The notes below the pieces were generated by a model, which was not told where the DNA came from, made no database searches, and saw nothing but the letters and a program-made list of their open reading frames with translations. Positions 6,665 through 12,742 of a DNA stretch of 12,742 nt are shown here, piece after piece. The stretch comes from Betaproteobacteria bacterium (lineage in GTDB: Bacteria; Pseudomonadota; Gammaproteobacteria; Burkholderiales; Rhodocyclaceae): NCBI GenBank assembly GCA_028065725.1, contig JAPTVL010000389.1, positions 1 through 12,742 on the forward strand, read 5' to 3'. Position 1 is the first letter of the stretch. Each line of letters starts with the position of its first letter. The position numbers and the translations under genes were made by a program.

Positions 6665-7130
6665 GTGCGTCGGCTGGCGGCGCGGGTATTCGCCGCCCCG
6701 TCTCGATCAGCATGTCTTCGCGCCCGTGTTGCAAGCGCAACGCCTTGAGCTGGCGTCGCAGCTCCGCGTTTTCGGCGACCAGGGCGGCGTTTTGCTGCTC
6801 GAGCTGCGTCACCCTGCGCTCCAGAGACTTAGTCTTCTTCGTGGCCTTGTCGCCTGCCGAGGCCGGCGTCGTGCCGCCCTCAGTGGCCACGATCTCCGGG
6901 GTGTCAGCTGGCGAACGCACGGGTATCCCCTGTGCTGCCCGGGCGTCTTCGAGCGCCGCGCGAATCGCCGGGTTCTTGTAAAACGACTGCCGCGGCACCC
7001 CTGTCTGCGAAGAGATCTCGGTGACGTTAAGCCCGCCGTCGGCCGCGACGGGAAGCTCCGTCGTCCGGGCAAGGTAGTGTTGGACGCTCTGAAGATACTG
7101 CTTGCCGACTGCCTTTCCACTTGCTCCCAT
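6657..7130 (-). CDS. Small HTH plus coiled-coil protein, TnpC-like (157 aa)
   Basis: Residues about 35-65 (VTEISSQTGVPRQSFYKNPA) look like a helix-turn-helix, followed by a low-complexity linker and a leucine-zipper-like coiled coil (about 102-132) with regular Leu/Val spacing. The C-terminus is Pro/Ala-rich. This is the pattern of a dimeric DNA-binding protein. Its place directly after recombinase genes matches TnpC of Tn554-type transposons, a small accessory protein that affects efficiency and orientation of transposition. The ATG at 7130 has a GGGGGA ribosome site in the 8-base gap after the preceding gene. Its stop overlaps the helicase start by 8 bases. It shares its architecture, but little obvious sequence, with the preceding 160-residue protein. 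Function by context only. Confidence 0.75.
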   Translation of the reverse strand: MGASGKAVGKQYLQSVQHYLARTTELPVAADGGLNVTEISSQTGVPRQSFYKNPAIRAALEDARAAQGIPVRSPADTPEIVATEGGTTPASAGDKATKKTKSLERRVTQLEQQNAALVAENAELRRQLKALRLQHGREDMLIETGRRIPAPPADARG

Positions 7131-7138
7131 GGTTCCCC

Positions 7139-7621
7139 CTACGTACGCTTTTTGCCGGGCAACGTTGGCCGCTTAGCCGATGCCAAGGTCTGGTCCCTGT
7201 TTACGCGCGGCAGCGGTTGGCTCAGGAACTCCTTGGTGAGCCCGCGCGAGTGCGCGTTGTAGGCCCAGGTGACGAACTGCTCGAGCAGGCGCTGGTTCTC
7301 CGCCTCGAGCCGCTGGTTCTCAGCCTCCAGACGCTCGATGCGGGCCGTCGCCTCCACCATCTGCCCCGAGCCGCGCGGCGGTGAGTCGGCGCCAGCGAGC
7401 GCCGTCTTCCGCTGCGTATACGCCGCCTTTATGCGCTCGTGCTTGTGCAGCGCCTGGCGGGTGTACCGGTAGTGCAACCGAGCAACTAGCGCGTCGATCA
7501 ACGCATCCCACGTCAGCGGCTTGTCGCTCCAGCTGTCGATGACGCGCACGACCTGCTCGATTGCGTCGTCAGTCAAATTTTTGCCCCGGTGTTTGACCGG
7601 CTTTCGGGTTTGTTGCGCCAT
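7139..7621 (-). CDS. Small HTH plus coiled-coil protein (160 aa)
   Basis: The N-terminal 80 residues contain a likely helix-turn-helix (WDALIDALVARLHYRYTRQA, about 38-57). A heptad-like coiled coil follows at about 90-112 with a repeated LEAENQR unit (98-104 and 105-111). The C-terminus is basic. It probably binds DNA as a dimer. It starts one base after the stop of the third recombinase, with GGAGG inside that gene's end, and is followed after 8 bases by a second protein of the same plan, so the element carries a pair of candidate accessory factors. A TnpC-like or excisionase-like role is inferred from position and shape. I do not assign a name. Confidence 0.75.
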   Translation of the reverse strand: MAQQTRKPVKHRGKNLTDDAIEQVVRVIDSWSDKPLTWDALIDALVARLHYRYTRQALHKHERIKAAYTQRKTALAGADSPPRGSGQMVEATARIERLEAENQRLEAENQRLLEQFVTWAYNAHSRGLTKEFLSQPLPRVNRDQTLASAKRPTLPGKKRT

Positions 7622-7622
7622 C

Positions 7623-9671
7623 TCAGCCTCCCATCAATGCTCTTATGCCGGCCGGCGTGCCGGCCGTAAGTTCGTCGTCCAGCCGGGGCAGCCGGTCGGC
7701 TGCCTGCGCGATGCGGGACGGCATCTGCGGCGTCGCCAGTTGAATGACCGCGCCGTCGGGCACAGCTGGGTCGTCCATGATCTCGACGAGCTGTGACAGG
7801 CGCTCGACCGTCGAGCGCTGGTGCTCGGTCCAGCGATCCGCGCCCGAGTATCCTTCCGCCCAGTCGACCTCGGCCTTATCCAGCAGACCGCGGGCTTCGT
7901 CGAGCCGCTGGCGCAGCATTGCGGTCTTCTCGGCGTCGCCCTTCACGCAGACGAGGTCCTGACAGTGGATGCAGTCCGCGTGCAACTGACATGGCGATGA
8001 TGTGTAGTCATGCACGCAGTAGCCTAGGTCGGTGGTGTGCGCCGTTGGGATGACCAGCCGCGCAAAATCGTCGCGTCGGATCATCACCCGTTTTGGCAGC
8101 TCCGCCAGCGGGCCGAACATCTGGTTGTCGTCGCCGACAGCGTCGCGAATCTTCTGGAGCATCTGACCGGGGGTGAGGTGATCGTATGCCTCGTTCTGCC
8201 GGATGTCCTTACGCCCCGACCACTTGGCGATATCGAGCTGGCTCAGGCCGCCGGCCTGCGCGAGCGTGTTGAGGTAGTGCCGGAACTGGTGGCTCGTCAG
8301 GGTGATCAGACTGCCATCCGGTTCGGTAAAGCCGAGGCGGCTGAAGACCGACTCGTGACCGTGCTCGGCTCGGCTGCCCAGCCCGGTGTTGATCTGGCCA
8401 ATGCCCACCGCCTCGAGCATGCAACGGTACGTTCCGCGCTGCGCGCCAAGCTCGTTACGACGCACGACGAACAGGGCCTCGCTGTACTTCAGGCCCGTCA
8501 CCTCGTCGAGGATTGGGAACCCGCGCGGCAGCATGTCTAGTACCGCCTTCTCGACGTCCGCGAACAGCGCGAACACGCGCTTGCCGCCGTCCTGCTTGCT
8601 CGTGGCGATCTTCGCGGCCCGGCACCAGGTATTAGCGGCCGTGCGATCCGAGAACCCCAGTATCTCGGCGACCTCCGCGAGTGACAGCCATTCCCGGCCG
8701 CGCAGGTGCGCGACGTCCGGCGCCAGGTAAATCCAGCCCGGGTGCTCCTCGTACCACTTTGCGATGCGCCGCGCCTCTTCGGTCACGCCCCGGATTTTCC
8801 GGAGCGCCTCCTGCACGACCGACGTCATGGAGGGCACCACCCACTTAACCCCCGGATCGGCGCCCTTGGCGGGCCACCAGCGTAGGCCGTAGGCGTCCTC
8901 CTTGCCCTTCCGTGGCTCGCGGACCTCGCATGCCTCCGGCAGGGCAAGTACTTCGCTAATGCGGTCCGGCGCCGACAGCATTAGCGCCGCAGCCGAGGCT
9001 GTGATCACATCAGCGGGCTCGGTGGCGAGCAGGAACACACGAGGCAGCGCCTCGAGCGCCGCCTGTGAGGGCATTTTATCGGCACGGCGCTCGTCGGCTT
9101 CCTTGCCAACGCGCACGCCGCCGGCCGGCCGCTTGATCGAATTGCGCCAGCGCACGGGCACAGCGGTCAGGCGGTTTTCCGCCATGAAGGTCGACAGCAT
9201 TTCGAGCTGCTGGCCGGCGCGGTACGCCGCGCCATCGCTGAACCGATCAACAAGGAGCTGCGCGGCGCGGTTGAGCACACCAGAATCGACGTGCACAGGG
9301 TCTGGGACCGCGCCTTTCTCGGCCAGAGCGGCCTCTAGCGCGCGCAGCGCGGCAAGTCGGCCGTGAATCGCTTTCGTCGGACTCAGCCCGTGCATATAGC
9401 GCACATACGCTTTGGCGAAGCTGAGGAAGGGCTGCTGCATCATCGACGGCGCCTTGTCGTCGACGGTAGCGGCAGTCGAGAACGTGATGCGCTCCCGCTT
9501 GCCACCTTTTGCTTTGGTCGCGACCGTCTCGGTCACATCCCAAGTGTCGTGCTGGAACGGCAGGTCTGCGCCGAAGACGGTCAGGTGATCCCGGGCCATC
9601 GCGACGAAGCCTGCCAGGTTGGCTTCAGCGTCGAGCTCGGCGCGCGGCGTGAACAGGACGATTTCAGCCAT
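7623..9671 (-). CDS. Tyrosine recombinase 3 with internal HTH and C-terminal Cys cluster (682 aa)
   Basis: Catalytic residues of a tyrosine recombinase are visible: Arg237 (APDRISEVLAL), His461 and Arg464 (SHQFRHY), Trp484 (KWSGR) and nucleophile Tyr496 (NEAYDH). The gap between Arg237 and His461 is about twice the usual and contains a helix-turn-helix-like insertion (SLAEVAEILGFSDRTAANTW, about 330-349). After the tyrosine comes a Cys cluster (C552, C561, C567, C570, C575), probably zinc-binding, then a helical tail, as in TnpB-type recombinases of Tn554-like elements. Start: the open frame extends to ATG 9743, but ATG 9671 overlaps the upstream stop by 8 bases (ATGGCTGA), the same arrangement seen at two other junctions, so I prefer it; the longer form would add 24 residues. 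It should act with the two upstream recombinases at the element ends. Confidence 0.88.
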   Translation of the reverse strand: MAEIVLFTPRAELDAEANLAGFVAMARDHLTVFGADLPFQHDTWDVTETVATKAKGGKRERITFSTAATVDDKAPSMMQQPFLSFAKAYVRYMHGLSPTKAIHGRLAALRALEAALAEKGAVPDPVHVDSGVLNRAAQLLVDRFSDGAAYRAGQQLEMLSTFMAENRLTAVPVRWRNSIKRPAGGVRVGKEADERRADKMPSQAALEALPRVFLLATEPADVITASAAALMLSAPDRISEVLALPEACEVREPRKGKEDAYGLRWWPAKGADPGVKWVVPSMTSVVQEALRKIRGVTEEARRIAKWYEEHPGWIYLAPDVAHLRGREWLSLAEVAEILGFSDRTAANTWCRAAKIATSKQDGGKRVFALFADVEKAVLDMLPRGFPILDEVTGLKYSEALFVVRRNELGAQRGTYRCMLEAVGIGQINTGLGSRAEHGHESVFSRLGFTEPDGSLITLTSHQFRHYLNTLAQAGGLSQLDIAKWSGRKDIRQNEAYDHLTPGQMLQKIRDAVGDDNQMFGPLAELPKRVMIRRDDFARLVIPTAHTTDLGYCVHDYTSSPCQLHADCIHCQDLVCVKGDAEKTAMLRQRLDEARGLLDKAEVDWAEGYSGADRWTEHQRSTVERLSQLVEIMDDPAVPDGAVIQLATPQMPSRIAQAADRLPRLDDELTAGTPAGIRALMGG

Positions 9672-11211
9672 TTTCGTGGCCCCCGCAGCGCTGCTCCTCG
9701 CACTGCCGAACGACTTCGGCGACGGCCAGAATCGTGCGGTCATTGATCGCTGCTATGCGCATGTCACCACGCGCGGCCAGCCGGTCGCGCTCGCGGATCA
9801 GGTGTTCCATCACGGCTTCGTGCGGGCCATCGAGCCAAGGCTCGAAGTTCGCACAGGTGTAACAGGCGATTGGTGCCGCAAAGCCGCAGAAGCCGTGCTT
9901 GCCGCAGCTCGCGATAGGCTTCAGCGAGGGGTCGAAACGCGGGTCGCAGATCCTGCTTGAGGGGTCGTCTGCACGGGTCGCCTCGGACTCGTCGCGGATG
10001 AGAACGCCCGCGAAGGCTTGCGCCAGCGGTGCGAGGTGCATCGCGATCGCGCGGTCGATGCGCTCGACGATTTCCGGGCGCGCTTCAATGTAGACGGACG
10101 CGTTTTGGGTGTCGGTGTGGTCGAGGAGCTCTGCGATGATGAGTTCGCCGTGCCCTTCCATCGCGGCCCGCGTCGCCATCGTCCGGCGAAAGCGCGTCGC
10201 GGTGATATGCAGCGGCTCGCCGGTCCGCTCCGACACGACGCTCAGCCCCTTCAGAGTGCGCTCCAGCAAATCACTGAGCGTTTGCGCCGTCCGGTGGCAC
10301 TCGAATCCGCTGGGTTCGCGGGCACGCCGCCGTCGCGCCGGAAACAGCGGCGCGTCCACGGCGTCGGGCAAGATCCCCTGGAACGCCGCCCGAACCGCCT
10401 CGGCGTACTGCACGAGGAGTTTGCCGATCTGAGGAATCAGCGCCCTGTTCTTAAACTCGTCGCGCGAAAGCCGGTCGCGCTGCTTCGCGCGGGGCACGCG
10501 CAGCGTATAGACCGGCGTCCCGTCTTTCGCGCGCGCAACATCAACGTCACGGACCTTGAGCGCGGCGTACTGTGTCGGCCGCTGACCGAGCAGTATGAAC
10601 AAGTAGGCAAGCAGGTACTGCTCTCGATCAATCTTGTCAGCCACATAGGCCCGGTCTAACACGTACTGCAACGATTCGAGCTCGATGTCCGTGAAGGGGC
10701 CATGGACCGGATCGTGAGTCAGTACGGCCTCCCCCTTCGTATTGCCTTGCATTCGAAGCTGCTTGAGAAGCGCGACCGCATCGGCCGTCACGCCCGAGTA
10801 GCCGAGGCTGTGCCACTTCTTCAGCAGCCCTGCCAGGCTGCCGAGGTACCACTTCGTGGGGCCGGTCAGTGTCGTTCGATAGTTGATCAGGACGGTACTG
10901 GTAATTTCCGCAAGCGGACTGTCTCGGTCAGCGGATACAACTCTAAGGCAGTGAGCCAAGCGCATGAACATGTTGATCAGGTGCCCCGGAGACATCTGCT
11001 CGGCGTACCAGAGAAAAGCGTGCTTCGCCGACGCAATGAACGAGGTGGTCGCCGGCAACTTAGTGAAGTCCAAATGCACGGTGGTTGTCGCGTCGCGATA
11101 ACTCCAACGGTCCTCGCGCGGGTCGAACTCGACGCCCGACCGGGTCCGCGCCAGCGCGGGCAACTGAGGCGTGGCGCCCCATTGCGCGTCAATTACGGCT
11201 AGTTCATTCAT
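9664..11211 (-). CDS. Tyrosine recombinase 2 with C-terminal Cys cluster (515 aa)
   Basis: The catalytic domain shows Arg211 (LGQRPTQ), Arg342 in the box II segment TRFRRT, His365 (LLDHTD) and likely nucleophile Tyr374 (ASVYIEA). The usual box II His is Thr339. A C-terminal zinc-type cluster follows (C436, C442, C450, C453, with C422 nearby), then helical sequence rich in Arg. The N-terminal 170 residues should hold the core-binding domain. The ATG at 11211 has GGAGAAGGGAG directly upstream and overlaps the preceding stop by 8 bases (ATGAATGA). Position and build recall a second recombinase of the Tn554 TnpA/TnpB type. The missing box II His may mean different activity within a heteromeric complex, or be normal for this subfamily. 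Confidence 0.9.
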   Translation of the reverse strand: MNELAVIDAQWGATPQLPALARTRSGVEFDPREDRWSYRDATTTVHLDFTKLPATTSFIASAKHAFLWYAEQMSPGHLINMFMRLAHCLRVVSADRDSPLAEITSTVLINYRTTLTGPTKWYLGSLAGLLKKWHSLGYSGVTADAVALLKQLRMQGNTKGEAVLTHDPVHGPFTDIELESLQYVLDRAYVADKIDREQYLLAYLFILLGQRPTQYAALKVRDVDVARAKDGTPVYTLRVPRAKQRDRLSRDEFKNRALIPQIGKLLVQYAEAVRAAFQGILPDAVDAPLFPARRRRAREPSGFECHRTAQTLSDLLERTLKGLSVVSERTGEPLHITATRFRRTMATRAAMEGHGELIIAELLDHTDTQNASVYIEARPEIVERIDRAIAMHLAPLAQAFAGVLIRDESEATRADDPSSRICDPRFDPSLKPIASCGKHGFCGFAAPIACYTCANFEPWLDGPHEAVMEHLIRERDRLAARGDMRIAAINDRTILAVAEVVRQCEEQRCGGHENG

Positions 11212-12484
11212 CTCCCTTCTCCTTCTTCACGAATTGTTTTTGCAGCTCGAGAGATACTTCCCGGGCCTTGTTGCGGACGTGGCGACGGGTATAGGCAGCG
11301 GCCATATCGGAGTTGGGCGACCAGCCCATCCAGTAAATACGCCCTTGTGACTCGTTTTCGGGCGATACACCGCGAGCATCCATCAACTCCGAGAACTGGT
11401 CGTTCCACGTGTGCCGCAGCACGTGCGGAGAGAGCCACTTTGGCAGCGACGGGCACGCCTTCCGAAGCTCCCGGAACACCTTTTCCGCGGCAGCGACACT
11501 CATCGGCCGGCCCGTGCGGCTAGCGACGAACAGGAACGGGTGTTTCTTTGCCTCCGGCAGCCCCCTGCGGTGATTGAGGATGTACGCCTGCGTTTGCGCC
11601 AGCAGCTCCGCATCTAGGGGGAGTACCCGCGCCCGCGTCTTCGTCTGCGGCTGATTGCGCCGGGGGTCATCTGGGTCGTCGGCGCGGCGGTGGATCGTCA
11701 CCTCCCCCCGGTAGGCAACGATGTCGGAGTTGCGCACCCCTAGCGCTTCGCCAATGCGCAGACCAAGACGCAGCAGCCAGCGGACCAGCAACGCATTCCG
11801 GTAGCGCGTGTGCTGGTCTCGCCATGGATTTTCCGGAGAATGCGGGTCCGTAACCCGCAAGAGTTCGGCAACATCTTCGTCAGACAGGCCTTCGCGCTGC
11901 TCCAGCGAAGCACGGGAGGACTTGCGCGGTATGCGGCTCTCGAGTGCGTCCGACACCAGCTGGGCCGAGTCGCGCAGCCTCGCCGCGACTGCGGGATCGA
12001 GGCCGTGCCTGCTCAGACGCTCCCTTGCTAGCCAAGCGATGTAAGCGCGGATGTAGTGCAGTCGGGTCGCCGTGACCCCGGGATCAACTTGAGGCGGCGA
12101 GTCCGTTTGAGCTTTCATTCGCGCCTGCTCGAGCGACGAGACCTTCGCTGCTGCGACGGCGCCACCTGCACACGACAACCCTGCAAGATCGGCGAGGGGC
12201 AGCCTGCACAGGCGCGCGAGATCCTCGGCCTCGCCGAGCGATAGCACATTGCCCGTACCGAGCCGCGCGTCGAGGTCGATGCTGCGCGCGTCCAGGAACA
12301 GCTGAAACGCCATCACGGCCCGAAGAACGTTGCCGATCGTATTGGCGGCCAGATTTTTTCCGCGCACCTCGGTCAGCGCAAAGACTGCCGGGGCGAACAT
12401 CGGCTGCCCTTCCCTGTCGAGCAGAACCGGAAGGCGCTCGCCCGAGCTAAGCACAACGGTCTTGACGCAGTACCCAGACGACAT
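11204..12484 (-). CDS. Tyrosine recombinase 1, TnpA-like (426 aa)
   Basis: This is a complete phage-integrase-fold recombinase. Catalytic residues: Arg243 (GLRIGEAL), Lys282 on the expected hairpin (TKTRARVL), His354 and Arg357 (SPHVLRHTW), Trp388 in place of the usual third-box His (MGWSP) and Tyr398 (AAAYTRR). The N-terminal 200 residues would contain the SAM-like core-binding domain. Length and order resemble TnpA of Tn554-type elements. It is the first gene of the mobility operon and lies nearest the ssb attachment core, as integrases often do. The ATG at 12484 has no Shine-Dalgarno sequence; it is preceded directly by GTAAATAA, one of the repeated end motifs. Start codons further in have no better support. 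Expression may be self-controlled through that motif. Confidence 0.92.
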   Translation of the reverse strand: MSSGYCVKTVVLSSGERLPVLLDREGQPMFAPAVFALTEVRGKNLAANTIGNVLRAVMAFQLFLDARSIDLDARLGTGNVLSLGEAEDLARLCRLPLADLAGLSCAGGAVAAAKVSSLEQARMKAQTDSPPQVDPGVTATRLHYIRAYIAWLARERLSRHGLDPAVAARLRDSAQLVSDALESRIPRKSSRASLEQREGLSDEDVAELLRVTDPHSPENPWRDQHTRYRNALLVRWLLRLGLRIGEALGVRNSDIVAYRGEVTIHRRADDPDDPRRNQPQTKTRARVLPLDAELLAQTQAYILNHRRGLPEAKKHPFLFVASRTGRPMSVAAAEKVFRELRKACPSLPKWLSPHVLRHTWNDQFSELMDARGVSPENESQGRIYWMGWSPNSDMAAAYTRRHVRNKAREVSLELQKQFVKKEKGDE

Positions 12485-12519
12485 TTATTTACATAATTTA
12501 TTGGTACAAGATAGTAGAC

Positions 12520-12550
12520 AGTATAGCAACAAATCCGGAAAATGTGTAAA
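12520..12550 (-). promoter_or_regulatory. Candidate promoter of the mobility operon
   Basis: On the minus strand TTTACA (12550-12545, five of six to consensus) and TATACT (12525-12520, five of six) are 19 bases apart, slightly longer than the optimum of 17. Transcription would begin near 12512 and leave a leader of about 28 bases before recombinase 1. The -35 box overlaps a GTAAATAA motif, suggesting that recombinase or accessory protein binding could repress the operon. This is inference from sequence only. Confidence 0.4.
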
Positions 12551-12556
12551 TAATAA

Positions 12557-12591
12557 AAAACCCCAGCAAACACAAGGCTTGCTGGGGTTTT
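12557..12591 (-). terminator. Intrinsic terminator downstream of ssb
   Basis: A 13-base-pair perfect stem (12557-12569 with 12579-12591) surrounds a 9-base loop. On the minus strand it is followed by a T-rich run (TTTTTTATTA), so it should terminate ssb transcription. The plus strand also has a shorter T-run, so it may work both ways. If the attachment core is right, this terminator lies inside the element and separates ssb from the mobility operon, which is transcribed in the same direction. Confidence 0.85.
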
Positions 12592-12616
12592 ATTTACAGA
12601 ATATTTTAGGTATATC

Positions 12617-12625
12617 CTAGAACGG
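12617..12625 (+). repeat. Right attachment-core candidate at the ssb stop codon
   Basis: CTAGAACGG covers the stop and the last two sense codons (Pro-Phe) of ssb on the opposite strand. It is identical and co-oriented with 117-125. The extreme 3' end of ssb is highly conserved because the SSB tail binds many partner proteins, which makes it a plausible fixed target for site-specific integration. Confidence 0.5.
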
Positions 12626-12742
12626 AATATCGTCGTCCATGTCGTCGAACCCGCTGCTGGCGGGGCGCGGCGCGGCGGCTGGCGCATTGCCGCGCGGCTG
12701 GCTGCGCGGGGCCGGCTGGGCGCCCGCGCCCGCCGTCTGGTT
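12617..12742 (-). CDS. ssb: Single-stranded DNA-binding protein, C-terminal part (partial)
   Basis: Only the last 41 codons lie in the window; the 5' end is beyond the right edge. The translation is a Pro/Ala/Gly/Gln-rich disordered linker followed by the acidic tail FDDMDDDIPF and TAG stop. The DDDIPF end is the hallmark of bacterial SSB, which coats single-stranded DNA and recruits replication and repair proteins through this tail. The OB-fold is not visible here. The reading frame is intact to the stop, so the proposed insertion has not damaged the protein. A terminator follows about 26 bases downstream. The linker composition suits a high-GC betaproteobacterium but does not prove it. Confidence 0.93.
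   Translation of the reverse strand, partial: NQTAGAGAQPAPRSQPRGNAPAAAPRPASSGFDDMDDDIPF

Larger units (their letters stand above)
12485..12597. repeat. Right-end cluster of GTAAATAA motifs
   Basis: Three exact copies occur within 113 bases: 12485-12492 (inverse), 12546-12553 (direct) and 12590-12597 (inverse). The outermost lies 19 bases inside the CTAGAACGG core, mirroring the left end where the gap is 18. The innermost abuts the recombinase 1 start codon and the middle one overlaps the proposed -35 box. This region is AT-rich, which raises chance matches, but the mirrored spacing supports a binding-site role. Confidence 0.5.
117..12625. mobile_element. Putative tyrosine-recombinase island inserted at the 3' end of ssb
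   Basis: The proposed element runs between two direct copies of CTAGAACGG (117-125 and 12617-12625). Its mobility operon lies next to the right copy and its cargo toward the left copy. Seen directly: the 9-base repeat, mirrored GTAAATAA motifs 18 and 19 bases inside the copies, three tyrosine recombinase genes, and lower-GC cargo. The right copy includes the ssb stop codon and its last two sense codons (CCG TTC TAG read on the minus strand), so insertion would leave SSB intact. Inference: recombination within this 9-base core joined the element to the chromosome. A 9-mer match in 12.7 kb can arise by chance, so the case rests on its position and the mirrored arm motifs. The exact crossover bases are not known. 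Confidence 0.55.

Noticed and set aside
9672..9743. N-terminal extension of recombinase 3
   Set aside because: The extra 24 residues are low complexity and lie entirely over the end of recombinase 2; the inner ATG forms the 8-base overlap typical of this operon.
10018..10659. Plus-strand open frame of 213 codons
   Set aside because: It is antisense to recombinase 2, and the product is Arg-rich with no domain signal.

Overview
The window looks like a genomic island in a high-GC proteobacterium. A betaproteobacterium of the Burkholderiales type is my best guess, from the base composition and from the acidic tail of the single-stranded DNA-binding protein (SSB) gene at the right edge; this is not proven. 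Nearly everything between the left edge and ssb appears to be one mobile element of about 12.5 kb, inserted at the 3' end of ssb.

Right part (4574-12484, minus strand): six tightly packed genes form the mobility operon. Three different tyrosine recombinases (426, 515 and about 682 residues) are followed by two small helix-turn-helix plus coiled-coil proteins (160 and 157 residues) and a RecD-like SF1B helicase (696 residues). Three junctions share the same 8-base stop/start overlap and the others are 1 and 8 bases apart. The plan resembles a Tn554-type TnpA-TnpB-TnpC system with a third recombinase, a second small protein and a helicase. A promoter and an SSB terminator lie between this operon and ssb.

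Left part (about 490-4516): cargo with visibly lower GC. A minus-strand operon encodes a 217-residue protein with a possible HEPN R-x4-H motif, a Sel1-repeat lipoprotein with a trypsin/HtrA-like protease domain, and a second trypsin-like protease without a signal peptide. The operon is bracketed almost to the base by a 60-62 bp inverted repeat containing a 20-base perfect block, so it looks like a discrete inserted cassette. It is the best candidate here for an undescribed defence or stress system. A separate plus-strand gene encodes a small lipoprotein.

Ends: the 9-base sequence CTAGAACGG covers the ssb stop codon at 12617-12625 and recurs in the same orientation at 117-125. A GTAAATAA motif sits 18 and 19 bases inside these copies, in mirror orientation, and more GTAAAYA-type motifs cluster at both ends. 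I read these as attachment cores with recombinase-binding arms. The far-left 116 bases would then be host DNA originally downstream of ssb.
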